DNA of 64,000 nucleotides from Prevotellaceae bacterium (GCA_021772015.1 JAETNS010000009.1:145838-209837), one strand, 5' to 3'; numbered from the stretch's first letter, positions 9,469 through 18,943 are shown. Made by a program: numbers and translations. Notes: generated from the letters alone by a model not told the origin.

Positions 9469-10775
9469 GATTCACAAGCCGGATCCACGGCATACCTGCT
9501 CCTGACAGCCGTGACAAGGTTACATGCAAGTCCGCGAAGACCATTCTCCGACACGTCATCAAGACGCGTACGTATCGTCACCAATGGAGAGACGACCTCG
9601 ATATTCTTCATTCCTTCAAGCTCCTTCAACACAAGCTTACCGGCGATCGGAGCCCAGCTCCCATTCTCCACAACAGCAGCAAGACGATTCTGCCAGTTCT
9701 TTGACTTCAACCGTGAAAGAATCTCTCTCATTGAAGGGACAAGAGACGCGTCATATGTCGACGACATGAACACTGTTGAGCCACAAGCAAATGCCTGGCT
9801 GACTGCTTCAGACGCATCCGCCTCTGCCAAGTCAAGGACCTCCGCAGAGATGCCATGCTCGGCGATCATTTCGGCCAGACGATCGGCGGCCTCGACCGTG
9901 TTCCCATGTAATGAAGCGGCCAATATCAGCGTTTTCATAGGGAATTCCGGCTCATACCTGCTCCATTTGTCATAAAGCCCAAACGGGTTGAAACTGTCAG
10001 GAGCAATGACCGGACCGTGGAGCGGACAGAGATAACGCAAATCGAGAACTCCTCCCTTCTTTAGCAAGGATTGGACCTGCGCGCCATACTTGCCACATAT
10101 ATTTATATAATAACGTCTCGCTTCATCTGCCCACTCTTCGGCGAGACATGAGCTATCCTTCATCCCCGACGATATGCCGGATGCCTGGGAGATTCCGAAG
10201 GTGCCAAACGCGTCAGCAGAGAAAAGAATTTTGTCCAAAGGATCGTATGTCACCATGACCTCGGGCCAATGAACCATAGGAGCCATTATGAAACGCAATT
10301 TCCGCGAACCGATATCAAGGCCCTCCCCTTCTTTGACAGCGACAACCCTGCCGGCATCTATCCCACGGGCGAACTGACCAAGCATCGCAGCTGCCTTTAT
10401 CGAACATACAAGCTTGCATCCGGGATATGATCTCATGAAGTCCTCAACGGCGGCCGAATGATCCGGCTCAAGATGCTGTACTATCAGATAATCCGGTTTG
10501 CGCCCTCCTTTCCCGGCAAGAAAACCATCAAGGGCCTCACGCCATGACGCTGCCACCGCATGGTCAACCGTGTCGACCACTACCAGCTTCTCATCATCTA
10601 TCACATATGAGTTATAGGTCATCCCGTCAGACAAAGGATACTGCTTCTCAAACAATCTCACATCTCTGTCAGCACAGCAAAACCAAGTGATTCCGCCGTC
10701 TGTGTCTTTCAGATGGGAAACATAAATGTCTACTGACCGGGGGCTGTGTTTTAGGCTATCACTCATTTCTACCAT
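9465..10775 (-). CDS. Flavodiiron protein (FprA-type O2/NO reductase)
   Basis: Reduces O2 to water (or NO to N2O) in anaerobes using a di-iron site and FMN. The 436-residue protein has an N-terminal metallo-beta-lactamase-like domain with iron ligands in HLEPDH, a histidine in MVHWPEVM, aspartate in FSADAFGTFG and histidine in PLHGPVIAPD. A C-terminal flavodoxin-like domain begins at KTLILAASLHGNTVEAADRLA. No rubredoxin domain is fused, so a separate electron donor is needed. A TAATTTTG box lies 62 bp upstream. Two close ATG codons (10775 and 10766) cannot be separated. Its 4-bp overlap with dtd is unusual and may tie oxygen defence to translation quality control. Confidence 0.92.
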   Translation of the reverse strand: MVEMSDSLKHSPRSVDIYVSHLKDTDGGITWFCCADRDVRLFEKQYPLSDGMTYNSYVIDDEKLVVVDTVDHAVAASWREALDGFLAGKGGRKPDYLIVQHLEPDHSAAVEDFMRSYPGCKLVCSIKAAAMLGQFARGIDAGRVVAVKEGEGLDIGSRKLRFIMAPMVHWPEVMVTYDPLDKILFSADAFGTFGISQASGISSGMKDSSCLAEEWADEARRYYINICGKYGAQVQSLLKKGGVLDLRYLCPLHGPVIAPDSFNPFGLYDKWSRYEPEFPMKTLILAASLHGNTVEAADRLAEMIAEHGISAEVLDLAEADASEAVSQAFACGSTVFMSSTYDASLVPSMREILSRLKSKNWQNRLAAVVENGSWAPIAGKLVLKELEGMKNIEVVSPLVTIRTRLDDVSENGLRGLACNLVTAVRSRYAVDPACES

Positions 10776-10836
10776 CTTTTTTTGTTAAGGATTCATCGAA
10801 ACAACAACTTTTTTAAAGTGGCAAATTCCGACAATG

Positions 10837-10844
10837 CAAAATTA
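10837..10844 (-). promoter_or_regulatory. -7 box of flavodiiron-dtd operon
   Basis: Plus-strand CAAAATTA gives TAATTTTG on the minus strand, 62 bp before the ATG. Confidence 0.6.
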
Positions 10845-10981
10845 CGAAAAAATTCCATGTATTTTGCCCTTGACGCAAGGAATCATATCACATGTTATTT
10901 ATTTCAATATTTTATAACCATTTAAGAATCAACTAAATCAATAAATCATCGCGATTTTTTATTAAATTTTTTCCTTATTTT

Positions 10982-11013
10982 TTTGGCCAGTTCAAAATTA
11001 ATGTCTAACTTTG
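10982..11013 (+). promoter_or_regulatory. Promoter of tRNA-Gly/Gly/Leu cluster
   Basis: TTTG at 10982-10985 and TAACTTTG at 11006-11013 with a 20-bp spacer form a full Bacteroidetes -33/-7 promoter ahead of the first tRNA. Confidence 0.75.
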
Positions 11014-11077
11014 CAACGCAAACGGGAAAAACGACCCCTACAAGGCGCCACAAACCGTTTTAGAACATTAAAATTTT

Positions 11078-11150
<73 letters not shown>

Positions 11151-11246
11151 CTAAGTTCCATATCTTGGTTCTTTGGTACATTTACTTTTTGAATTAAATC
11201 TTTTGCGATGCTCCCCCACGGCTACGCCGATGAGATTCTATTTCTT

Positions 11247-11319
<73 letters not shown>

Positions 11320-11377
11320 CTAAATCAATCACCTCTCGGAATCTCGGGAATAGCAGAGCCACAAAAGGTTTATAATT

Positions 11378-11461
11378 GTCCGGATGGCGGAATTGGTAGA
11401 CGCGCTACTTTGAGGGGGTAGTGATCATTGGATCGTGTGAGTTCGAGTCTCATTTCGGACA
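11378..11461 (+). tRNA. tRNA-Leu(GAG)
   Basis: 84-nt class II tRNA: acceptor GTCCGGA with TTCGGAC, leucine-type D-arm GCGGAATTGGTAGACGC, anticodon stem CTACT/GGTAG around TTGAGGG (GAG at 11412-11414), a long variable arm and T-loop TTCGAGT. CCA is not encoded. Confidence 0.95.
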
Positions 11462-11466
11462 CCTTG

Positions 11467-11510
11467 AAAAATCCCAAGTATTTGAAATTCAAATACTTGG
11501 GATTTTTCTT
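11467..11510 (+). terminator. Rho-independent terminator of tRNA cluster
   Basis: 18-bp stem (11467-11484 with 11490-11507) and 5-nt loop, ending in a T-rich run (TTTTTCTTTTT). Confidence 0.9.
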
Positions 11511-11820
11511 TTTATTACTGTCAACCGTATGTCAACCAAAATATCACAATATATCTGTTATCATACGGACAGAATTTCGTATTTTTGCCACCATATTTAT
11601 TGACAGAACGGTAACACATCAAAAACCGGGGGCAATGTGTCAGCAGCCACGATATTTTTTGTCTCCGGTTTGTTATTACATAAGTGACGGGTCAAATTTC
11701 TTTTGAGTACAGTCATTACAAAATGATTTTGACCGGAGTTGCTGCTTTTGGGATTAACAGATGTGGAATATCCCGTTCTAATGCCGATCTACTTGTGTCC
11801 TCTTAACTGTATGCTTGGTT
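11511..11820 (+). other. Intergenic region after tRNA-Leu
   Basis: About 310 bp with no supported gene. It has a short direct repeat TGTCAACC (11519-11526 and 11530-11537) and an isolated TATTTTTG box at 11580-11587, 234 bp before the DUF389 gene, which could be its promoter with a long leader. A location just 3' of a tRNA is a usual integration site, but no integrase or att duplication is visible. Confidence 0.4.
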
Positions 11821-13188
11821 ATGGCTGACAATTTCTGGAATAAGCTGAAATCCCTGACAGGGAATTATTTTGCACTGACACCCTATCTTGTGAACCAACA
11901 GGATGCGGAAACTTCCATCAGGGAAGGTGTGTCGTTCCGAGGTACAAACCTTATAATTCTTGTTCTGGCGATCTTCATCGCATCCCTCGGACTGAACACA
12001 AACTCGACTGCGGTTATCATCGGAGCCATGTTGATTTCCCCATTGATGGGTCCCATCATAGGGATCGGACTTGGAATCGGCATAACTGATTTCGAGCTTC
12101 TGAAAAGGTCTTTAAGGAATCTGGTCGTGGCGGCCCTATTCTCGATGCTCGCCTCTGCCCTCTATTTCCTGATCTCACCTGTGGCAGAAGGCCACAGTGA
12201 ACTGCTGGCCAGAACAACGCCCACCATATACGATGTGTTGATCGGATTCTTCGGTGGAGGGGCCGGAATCGTCGCCATATGCTCCCGGAGCAAAGGAAAT
12301 GTCATCCCCGGTGTCGCCATCGCCACCGCCCTTATGCCTCCATTATGCACGGCAGGTTACGGCCTGGCGACCCTGCAGATGCATTATTTTCTTGGCGCGA
12401 CCTACCTATTCCTGATAAATTCCATCTTCATCTGTCTGGCTACATTTATCGGAGTCAAGCTATTCCATTTCAGGCCTCATACAGCAGCCAACCCCGAACG
12501 CGCGCGCCGCATCAGGCGCATAACATACACATTGGCTCTCCTCACTTTGTTGCCAAGCATCTACATGACATACAACATGATGCGCCTCAATCGTTTCGAA
12601 CTGAACGCAGACCGTTTCATAAACCAGGAGTGTCAATGGACCGATACCCATGTGCTTTCCTCAAGTGAGACCTGGAACAAAGAAGGCAAACAGATAAACC
12701 TCACACTGATAGGGAAAGCGATGCCACAGGATTCCCTGATCATAGCCCTGTCATCCAGGCTGCATTTCTACGGTCTTGAAGGGACACGCCTGAAGATATT
12801 CCAAGGTGACGCCCCGGCCACTACCGATGAGCTCAAAAGCGCAGCCGTCAGCGATATCTATCACATATCGCAGAACGCCATACAGGCAAAACAGTCTGAA
12901 ATAGACTCGCTGAATAATTTAATCGCAACGAGCCGGGCCACCATCAGTGCGGCTGCCGATATTCTGCCCGAGCTCCGGGTTGTGTTCCCAAAGATCAATG
13001 AGATCGCCATCACAAAAGCGGTCTTCGCGGATCCATCCGACGGTCGCCTTGATACTATAAATATCGCCCTTGTCAACACCGCCGCCGGTTTTTCCGGCTC
13101 TAACAGAAACGAATTGCAACGTTATCTCGAAGCCCGGCTGAAAATCAAAAAATTACGCGTCGTCGAAGTACCCCGCAGTATTCCCTGA
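11821..13188 (+). CDS. DUF389 family membrane protein
   Basis: 455-residue inner-membrane protein of the DUF389 (TIGR00341-like) family, whose function is not established. The membrane domain (about residues 40-230) has the family's glycine-rich helices: LGLNTNSTAVIIGAMLISPLMGPIIGIGLG, spread over two helices, and GVAIATALMPPLCTAGYGLA, followed by two further helices. The C-terminal ~220 residues are soluble, with an extended alpha/beta segment ending in a predicted long helix and an OmpA-unrelated tail. I start at the ATG at 11821 rather than an upstream TTG at 11815. It is the only gene on the plus strand here and converges with the lipoprotein at 13213. Confidence 0.88.
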   Translation: MADNFWNKLKSLTGNYFALTPYLVNQQDAETSIREGVSFRGTNLIILVLAIFIASLGLNTNSTAVIIGAMLISPLMGPIIGIGLGIGITDFELLKRSLRNLVVAALFSMLASALYFLISPVAEGHSELLARTTPTIYDVLIGFFGGGAGIVAICSRSKGNVIPGVAIATALMPPLCTAGYGLATLQMHYFLGATYLFLINSIFICLATFIGVKLFHFRPHTAANPERARRIRRITYTLALLTLLPSIYMTYNMMRLNRFELNADRFINQECQWTDTHVLSSSETWNKEGKQINLTLIGKAMPQDSLIIALSSRLHFYGLEGTRLKIFQGDAPATTDELKSAAVSDIYHISQNAIQAKQSEIDSLNNLIATSRATISAAADILPELRVVFPKINEIAITKAVFADPSDGRLDTINIALVNTAAGFSGSNRNELQRYLEARLKIKKLRVVEVPRSIP

Positions 13189-13212
13189 ACCGCCCGGCAG
13201 GGGTCAATCACC

Positions 13213-13818
13213 CTATTCTGTTTTATGAGGAAGAATAATCGTAACAGCAGACGTTGTTACCGGTTGCCCGTTGAGAGTATAATAAGTATTTAAAACCGGC
13301 TCTTTGTTCTTCCAACGGATAGTATGTGTCATCCCTATGTGAAACACTGTGTTGATTCCAGGCACCATCAAATCTACCGTTATCATCTGGTCTCTATCAC
13401 CGGGAAATTCTCCGATAAAGAGAAGATGACCGTTTGGAGAAGTAGCCCAGTCACATTTGCGCCACACATTTTCATTGACAGCACACAGTCCTTCAAATAC
13501 CGCCAGATATGCCCTTGACATCGGGCTTCCTTCCTCTCCCACGTTTCTCTGATCCCCATCCCAATCGACTGTATACAGATTGTCATTATAACTGATACTG
13601 AACGCTTCATCCATCCAGTTTCCCTCAACATCGGGATCGAGTAGATTTACGCCCTGATCATCCAAGATCCTTATCGGGATTACCACTCCTCCGATATCCC
13701 ATATAATTTCACCGCCATCATCATCGCATGATGAGAACACAACACCGGTAGCCAAAGCGACAACAAGACTCCATACGAGCCAACGCAACTTATAGACATT
13801 CATTATTGAAAACACCAT
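13213..13818 (-). CDS. Putative surface lipoprotein, function unknown
   Basis: About 200 residues with a lipoprotein signal peptide: LVWSLVVALATGVVFSSC, where the cysteine is followed by three aspartates. Acidic residues right after the cysteine are the lipoprotein export signal of Bacteroidetes, so surface display is likely. The mature part is beta-rich with no catalytic motif and resembles the small NigD-like or immunoglobulin-fold lipoproteins of the phylum, but I cannot assign a family with confidence. The start could be 13818 or the ATG at 13803 (MNVYKLRWLV), which gives a more typical signal length. It stands alone between a DUF389 gene and an amylase. Confidence 0.7.
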   Translation of the reverse strand: MVFSIMNVYKLRWLVWSLVVALATGVVFSSCDDDGGEIIWDIGGVVIPIRILDDQGVNLLDPDVEGNWMDEAFSISYNDNLYTVDWDGDQRNVGEEGSPMSRAYLAVFEGLCAVNENVWRKCDWATSPNGHLLFIGEFPGDRDQMITVDLMVPGINTVFHIGMTHTIRWKNKEPVLNTYYTLNGQPVTTSAVTIILPHKTE

Positions 13819-13956
13819 AAAAAATTTGAATTAATGATTTCCACAAAATTATACATTTTACAAGACTTTACAAAAAATAAATTCAACACCATATCAAGCA
13901 TTCATCTCAAAGTTCCGGCTCGTCGGAACCGTGTCAATACCCCCCTTTTAAAGCAA

Positions 13957-13990
13957 TTACCCCCGCCACAGACATCTGTGACAGGGGTAA
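13957..13990. terminator. Hairpin downstream of amylase gene
   Basis: Stem TTACCCC/GGGGTAA (13957-13963, 13984-13990) enclosing CACAG/CTGTG (13967-13971, 13976-13980) with loop ACAT and a 3x3 internal loop. It lies about 60 bp past the amylase stop (minus strand) and probably ends that operon. Confidence 0.55.
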
Positions 13991-14049
13991 AGCATCTTAT
14001 CAAGGCTTTGTTACATGCCTATTTACTGAATTTATTCCGCTGTTTGGGA

Positions 14050-16374
14050 TTACCGCATCTTTATGAACGCAGGAACCCAGGCCTTCACTGCAACAGAACC
14101 ATTGACTGACCCGCCATTTATCAGGTCTTCGCCGGTTCCTCCTATCGATACATTCCGGTCTGTCTGCGAGAAAATGATGACAACTTTGTTACCGGTCTGC
14201 GCATCGGTCTTGGTTATGATCTCCAGACCTGTTTCCTGCTGACGGTCAACAGTTCCGCGCCACAATGCGGGATTCTCACCACGCGCCTTGAAGACTTTGG
14301 CGACATAGTCATGCACCCGGCGTTCATTTGCGGTGAAGCTGTTGACATCAATCCGACCGGAAGTACGGGCCCAGTTGTCGGGATTCCCGTCACCACGCTT
14401 GTCTCCGATCTCATCGCCGTAATATGTGCAGGCAGGGCCGGAATAACAAGCCACAGCGGCATGCCGGGCCATGAGCTGTTCGGTGGCATTGTCAATGTCA
14501 ACCGCGTCTCCGACTCTTGCCGTGTCATGATTGCTAAGGAAAATTGTGGGATTCACTCCCGCGTCGCTATAGCCGCGTCCGGCGGCATCGGTCGACAGGA
14601 ACCATCCGATCGATCCCACGCCGCTCGACAAGTTCACAAGATTGTCTTTGCCATCGAAATCCATCACACTCTTAAGACCATCCTGCCGTGTGACAGTGAT
14701 ATTGCCTGCGGAGGCCCAGTCCTCTCCTACCATGTAGCCCAGTGTGCCCCATTGTTCACCACGGTTTTTGCGTTCCTGACAGACAGCCTCTACTTCGAGA
14801 CGCAAGTCATTCCAATAATTGTGACCGCCCTGATAAACCTGATAACATTGGTCAAGACGCCATCCGTCTACACCACGGTTCATCCAGTATCTCAAAACTT
14901 CCTTGAAATAATCCAGAGATCCCGGATAGGAGATGTTACCCGAATCAGTCCCACGGATATTGGCCGATGTCTGGGTGTTTATGTATTTGCCATTCGGGGA
15001 AGGCTCATTCACACCACCATGATGGCCGAACACGCCGTCAAGTATGATATATATTCCTCGTTCATGAGCTTTCTCCACCAGCTCGTCAAATTCAGCCTCG
15101 GTGCCGAATTTCGGATCAATCTTGAAATAATTGGTGCAGAAATAACCGGTTGCCTGGAGTTTCTCACCTCCCTGCCCGTTTGTCGAGTCGAATACAGGTG
15201 TCATCCATATCGCATTCATGCCAAGATCCTTGATATAATCCAAGGCGTTGATGATACCCCGCAGATTACCATTCTTGCGGTGTCCCGCAGGTCCCCACAT
15301 GTCAGAGTAACCCGTCGCTCCACCTTCCCCATGCTGGAACGAGCCGACCATCACCTGATATATCGACAATTCCCGCCAATCGCCGGTAAGAGTAATCTCC
15401 GGCTGCGAATCATCTCGGTTATAAATAGCCGAGAACGAAGTCTCACCTTCATCATTGGATGCCGTCACCGACAATGTGGCGCTCTCGCCATCATTGAGGT
15501 AGTCGGCGACATTGATTGAAGTCAACGAAGTTGTTGAAAGTGTCAGTTCACGGCCATTGAAATTTCCAGACACAACGGTCGGATCGTTGGTGAAACTGAT
15601 TGATATGGTAGTCTCTCCTCTCACGCGTCCTCCGGCAGGCGAAACAGAGATTGTCGGTTTCTGCGGGCCATCGGGATTCGATGCGTACCATTTATGGTCT
15701 GAAAGCTGGTACCATCCCTCACGTCCGGCGAAATCGAGTTTGATTCCCGGTTGCTGGTCGGCAGGGTAACGGGGAGATCCTCCGTCCGTGTTGAAAATCA
15801 CCATTGCCTCCGTGTCCGCTTCATCCGGCAGCTCGTAACAATACCAAGAGCCGTTAAATGTCGACATTGCCGTTCCGGGCCATGTACCGGCATGCTCCTG
15901 CGCCGAGTCGCCACTTCCCGAATAAACATACGCGCTCGGAGTCGAAGTCCATTCACTTGTGCCTTTGAAATAGATTGTCCTTGAGGCAGATACCGGAGAG
16001 ATCCTTACCGAATATGTCTTTGACGCGCCACCACTCCTGACCATAAACGAGACGTTGTTATCCCCCTTGACAAGCTGGGCGATAAAGTGATTGGTTAAGG
16101 TCAAACCGTTGACAGTTATGTCAACGGTGGCATCTGATGCCACCGGGACTGCGGAAAAGGTCGCCAGAGTCGGGAATGAGTTTTCTGCCTCTACGACATA
16201 ACTGACTGTCTGAGATGAGAATCCGTCAACGATATTTTCTCCGCCAACCCTGATATCAATTGTCGCTAACGAAGCGTCTCCGCTGTTGACAGCCGCGAAT
16301 GATGTAGTCGCGCCACAAATAAAGAGTGCCGCGAAAAACGACTTCAATCTCTTACATGAATACTTTATTTTCAT
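14050..16374 (-). CDS. Secreted GH13 alpha-amylase with starch-binding module
   Basis: Exported alpha-glucan hydrolase of 774 residues. A Sec signal peptide (AALFICGATTSFA/A) is followed by a cadherin-like or Ig-like module, a CBM26-like starch-binding segment (TIYFKGTSEWTSTPSAYVY), a second Ig-like linker, and a GH13 barrel from about residue 330. Catalytic residues are visible: the nucleophile in GVDGWRLDQ, the acid/base in MVGEDW, and the transition-state aspartate in FLSNHDTAR. The C-terminal beta domain ends in AWVPAFIKMR; there is no T9SS tail and no lipobox, so it is periplasmic or released. It follows the GLUG-repeat gene by 23 bp. There are no SusC/SusD genes nearby, so this is not a classic PUL. 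Confidence 0.92.
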   Translation of the reverse strand: MKIKYSCKRLKSFFAALFICGATTSFAAVNSGDASLATIDIRVGGENIVDGFSSQTVSYVVEAENSFPTLATFSAVPVASDATVDITVNGLTLTNHFIAQLVKGDNNVSFMVRSGGASKTYSVRISPVSASRTIYFKGTSEWTSTPSAYVYSGSGDSAQEHAGTWPGTAMSTFNGSWYCYELPDEADTEAMVIFNTDGGSPRYPADQQPGIKLDFAGREGWYQLSDHKWYASNPDGPQKPTISVSPAGGRVRGETTISISFTNDPTVVSGNFNGRELTLSTTSLTSINVADYLNDGESATLSVTASNDEGETSFSAIYNRDDSQPEITLTGDWRELSIYQVMVGSFQHGEGGATGYSDMWGPAGHRKNGNLRGIINALDYIKDLGMNAIWMTPVFDSTNGQGGEKLQATGYFCTNYFKIDPKFGTEAEFDELVEKAHERGIYIILDGVFGHHGGVNEPSPNGKYINTQTSANIRGTDSGNISYPGSLDYFKEVLRYWMNRGVDGWRLDQCYQVYQGGHNYWNDLRLEVEAVCQERKNRGEQWGTLGYMVGEDWASAGNITVTRQDGLKSVMDFDGKDNLVNLSSGVGSIGWFLSTDAAGRGYSDAGVNPTIFLSNHDTARVGDAVDIDNATEQLMARHAAVACYSGPACTYYGDEIGDKRGDGNPDNWARTSGRIDVNSFTANERRVHDYVAKVFKARGENPALWRGTVDRQQETGLEIITKTDAQTGNKVVIIFSQTDRNVSIGGTGEDLINGGSVNGSVAVKAWVPAFIKMR

Positions 16375-16397
16375 CGTTGTTAGGTGTTAGGTTTAGG

Positions 16398-18026
16398 TCA
16401 TTTCTTGATAACTTTGAAAACTGCCGGACAAGTTCCGTTCCTGTCCACACGCAATATGTAAGTTCCCGCCGCAAGCCCTGAAAGATCCAATGTCAGCTCA
16501 TTCATGCCGGATCCCTCAAGGGATGTCAAAATGCCTCCTCCAAGATTAAAGACCGAACAAGATTTTATTGCCACAGGCGAGCTTACATATAATATTCCTT
16601 CAGTCGGATTAGGAGCTACGGAAACCATGATATCTCCCGAATTGAACACCTCCTCGACCGATGACACGGTGTTAAAGAATTCAGTAGGAAATATCACCGG
16701 CTGATCATCCCCGAAAGATCTCAATACAGGACCTTGATTCGGGACTGACGAACGGGCTGCGACAGTCTTCCAGTCCCATACATTGTCGAAATCCCAACCG
16801 GACAATTCCTTATAACTCTGCTTGACAACAAGTTCATTGGAGACTTTGAGAACCGCGTGATCTCCATGCTCAGTCCAAGCGTCATGTCCCGCTGGTATCA
16901 GGTCCCAGGAATAATTGCCTTGGGATACGTTGCGGCTATTGTTGTTGCCTCCGAAACGGGCAGAGAAATTGTTGTGGGATGTGATCTTTGAGTTGACCGA
17001 GACAGAGCCGGATACCTTGCCGTAATTCGCGCCGACAAGCCCACCGACATAATCCAGACCGGCAACTTCCCCTGAAGCGACAGTATTGGTTATTGTGCCT
17101 GTGTTTTTACCGACAAGCCCACCGACAGCATAATCATTGACGGCGGTGACATCGGCGACTGAATAACTGTCAACGATCTTGCCGCCGTTTTCTCCCACAA
17201 GTCCTCCGACACAGATCGATGTTGCAGAAACATTTCCTGCAGAATAGCAGCGCGAAATAGTCCCGCCGTTCTTACCTGCAAGGATTCCCGTACAGGTCGT
17301 ACCGTTGACCGTAGCGTCGATAACCGCGAGGTCGTTAATTTCCGCCCCCTCTGCCAGGATTCCAAACAATCCGGTTCCATTTCCGATTACAGAACCTGTC
17401 AGGTCCAGATTCTTGATTGATTTTCCATTCCCGTCAAATTTCCCTTTGAAGGGATTGGAACTGTTTCCTATAGGAGCCGTTATTCCTGCTGCAGTTATAT
17501 CAGCCTCCAGGCGGAAAGATGCGCTCCAGTCAATTGTTGATGTTGAGAGTAGCTTAAGATCTTCAGTTGTCGAGAGTAGATAAGGATCAGAGTCTGTCCC
17601 CTCGCCACCGGAATACTTCTGTATCGGAGCCTGCACGACTTCTATCGACAAATCCTCAGTCTGAGCTCCTGTCGGACTCTTGGCAATGAAGTTCATCTTG
17701 GTCAACTTCGCCAGCTGTGCATCCGTCAGATTGTAAAACGACTTGATATCCTCTACCCGATAGGTGTAAACCCCGTTTGAGCCTGACATGCGGTATTGGG
17801 CCACATTCGTATTGCCCCAAGATGCTGCCTCCTTAGAAGATCCTTCTATTATTGTCCAGGAATAGACATAAACCTCGCTGCCGAAATCGGAAGTGTTGAC
17901 CGTGACCGTCACGGGTCTGTTCACCACCGCCGGTGACGGATCCGAGGTGATTGTCGCTTGGTCACCGGCAGCCCACGAAGATTGGGCGGCACATGCCGCG
18001 ACAACCCATAAACATATTTTCCTCAT
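16398..18026 (-). CDS. GLUG-repeat surface protein with T9SS type A tail
   Basis: 542 residues from the ATG at 18026 (MRKICLWVVAACAAQSSWA signal peptide); an upstream in-frame ATG at 18068 would only add a hydrophilic extension. An N-terminal Ig-like domain is followed by a run of GLUG-type repeats (e.g. CVGGLVGENGGKIVDSYS, YAVGGLVGKNTGTITNT, YVGGLVGANYGKVSGS), which form a beta-solenoid-like surface. The last ~75 residues are a classic Por secretion tail: VAPNPTEGILYV ... LSGLAAGTYILRV ... FKVIKK, so it should pass the outer membrane through T9SS and be anchored or cleaved. It precedes the amylase by 23 bp, and the pair may act on or bind glycans at the surface. Confidence 0.88.
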   Translation of the reverse strand: MRKICLWVVAACAAQSSWAAGDQATITSDPSPAVVNRPVTVTVNTSDFGSEVYVYSWTIIEGSSKEAASWGNTNVAQYRMSGSNGVYTYRVEDIKSFYNLTDAQLAKLTKMNFIAKSPTGAQTEDLSIEVVQAPIQKYSGGEGTDSDPYLLSTTEDLKLLSTSTIDWSASFRLEADITAAGITAPIGNSSNPFKGKFDGNGKSIKNLDLTGSVIGNGTGLFGILAEGAEINDLAVIDATVNGTTCTGILAGKNGGTISRCYSAGNVSATSICVGGLVGENGGKIVDSYSVADVTAVNDYAVGGLVGKNTGTITNTVASGEVAGLDYVGGLVGANYGKVSGSVSVNSKITSHNNFSARFGGNNNSRNVSQGNYSWDLIPAGHDAWTEHGDHAVLKVSNELVVKQSYKELSGWDFDNVWDWKTVAARSSVPNQGPVLRSFGDDQPVIFPTEFFNTVSSVEEVFNSGDIMVSVAPNPTEGILYVSSPVAIKSCSVFNLGGGILTSLEGSGMNELTLDLSGLAAGTYILRVDRNGTCPAVFKVIKK

Positions 18027-18117
18027 GCTGAAATTTGATGAATGAAATGTAAGTAAAAAAGCATCCACGCATTAACGTATGCTCTTTCTGACGATTGTCG
18101 TCAAAGAAAAATCAATG

Positions 18118-18125
18118 CAAATTTA
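18118..18125 (-). promoter_or_regulatory. -7 box for GLUG/amylase operon
   Basis: Minus-strand TAAATTTG, about 92 bp upstream of the ATG at 18026. The leader contains a small hairpin (GACGA-TTG-TCGTC) and is otherwise plain. Confidence 0.5.
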
Positions 18126-18162
18126 CAACATTTTTTCAACAAATTACCGCTATAAAGACATG

Positions 18163-18873
18163 TTATTGAGCAGTTTTCCCCTCCAATGGCTTTTTGGGCA
18201 CATTCGGAGACTCAACATCCTCCACCTTAGCCGGAGATTCGTCAGTGAGGGGAGTAAACCATGCCGGCATACTGACCACCAGGCGGTACAGATTGCATCC
18301 CAGGTAATTTCCAACAACCGTCGGAAGATAAGCGGCCAACAGGTTCCAGCCGTGAGCCATAAGGAATTCCCGACCGCAGGATGCATAATAATATGAGTCG
18401 GCGACACAATGGGGGAAACCGCAGATTATGAAAGCCGGGACCCCGAACAGAAGCGGCAACCAGTTGTTTTTCATGCCGGCCCCCCTGACTGCGGCAGTCA
18501 TTATGAATCCACATGGAATAGAGAGCAGGCCACACATCCACGGTCCTTTTGACAGCCTTGTCGTGATTATCGCTTGCGACGCTTCAGAGATCTCAGGCGT
18601 GCAAGTCAATGCCGACAAGATGAAACACCCGGCAAGATTGAGCAGCAGCATCAGCCCCAAAAGGGAATATTCACCACCCTTACGGCTCCATACATGCTGT
18701 GCTTGCCCGGTAAACAATGGCAACTTCATAGCCACGACAACTATAAGCCCGAACGCGAACATAGCCGCGCCAAGCACACCTCCTACTTTTAGATAGACCG
18801 TGGCGGCGATACCGATGGCTCCCCCCGCCATCAATGCCCCACTGAAAAACTTGACCGCGTTTTCTTTACTCAT
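18163..18873 (-). CDS. Formate/nitrite transporter family channel
   Basis: 236-residue inner-membrane channel of the FNT family (FocA/NirC), which moves formate, nitrite or similar small anions. The start MSKENAVKFFSGALMAGGAIG at 18873 is followed by six hydrophobic helices. Family landmarks are the central CGFPHCVADSYYY segment (pore histidine and the helix break) and AAYLPTVVGNYLGCNLYRLVVS in the last helix, equivalent to the conserved N-x-x-G pattern. The C-terminus is a charged cytoplasmic tail (KVEDVESPNVPKKP). The same frame stays open for another 305 codons upstream, antisense to the GH53 gene, but that stretch is not coding. It shares a compact divergent promoter region with GH53. Confidence 0.88.
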   Translation of the reverse strand: MSKENAVKFFSGALMAGGAIGIAATVYLKVGGVLGAAMFAFGLIVVVAMKLPLFTGQAQHVWSRKGGEYSLLGLMLLLNLAGCFILSALTCTPEISEASQAIITTRLSKGPWMCGLLSIPCGFIMTAAVRGAGMKNNWLPLLFGVPAFIICGFPHCVADSYYYASCGREFLMAHGWNLLAAYLPTVVGNYLGCNLYRLVVSMPAWFTPLTDESPAKVEDVESPNVPKKPLEGKTAQ

Positions 18874-18923
18874 GAAATGGTGGAATTCTGTACGTAAGTC
18901 TAAATTTGATTGGTTTCGCCCCG

Positions 18924-18931
18924 CAAATTTA
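18924..18931 (-). promoter_or_regulatory. -7 box of FNT channel gene
   Basis: Minus-strand TAAATTTG, 50 bp upstream of the ATG at 18873, and only 12 bp from the oppositely directed GH53 box. Confidence 0.6.
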
Positions 18932-18943
18932 CGGATTTTTCCG

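Larger units (their letters stand above)
10776..11077. other. AT-rich intergenic region with divergent promoters
   Basis: About 300 bp without a gene. It holds the minus-strand promoter of the flavodiiron gene (box 10837-10844) and the plus-strand promoter of the tRNA cluster (10982-11013). The central part (about 10850-10980) is AT-rich with no ORF or repeat that I can support. Confidence 0.7.

Noticed and set aside
11428..11706. 92-codon ORF across tRNA-Leu and its terminator
   Set aside because: It begins inside a tRNA and crosses a perfect terminator hairpin.
14311..15519. 402-codon plus-strand ORF antisense to the amylase
   Set aside because: Codon-phase shadow of a strongly supported GH13 gene; no recognisable domain in the translation.
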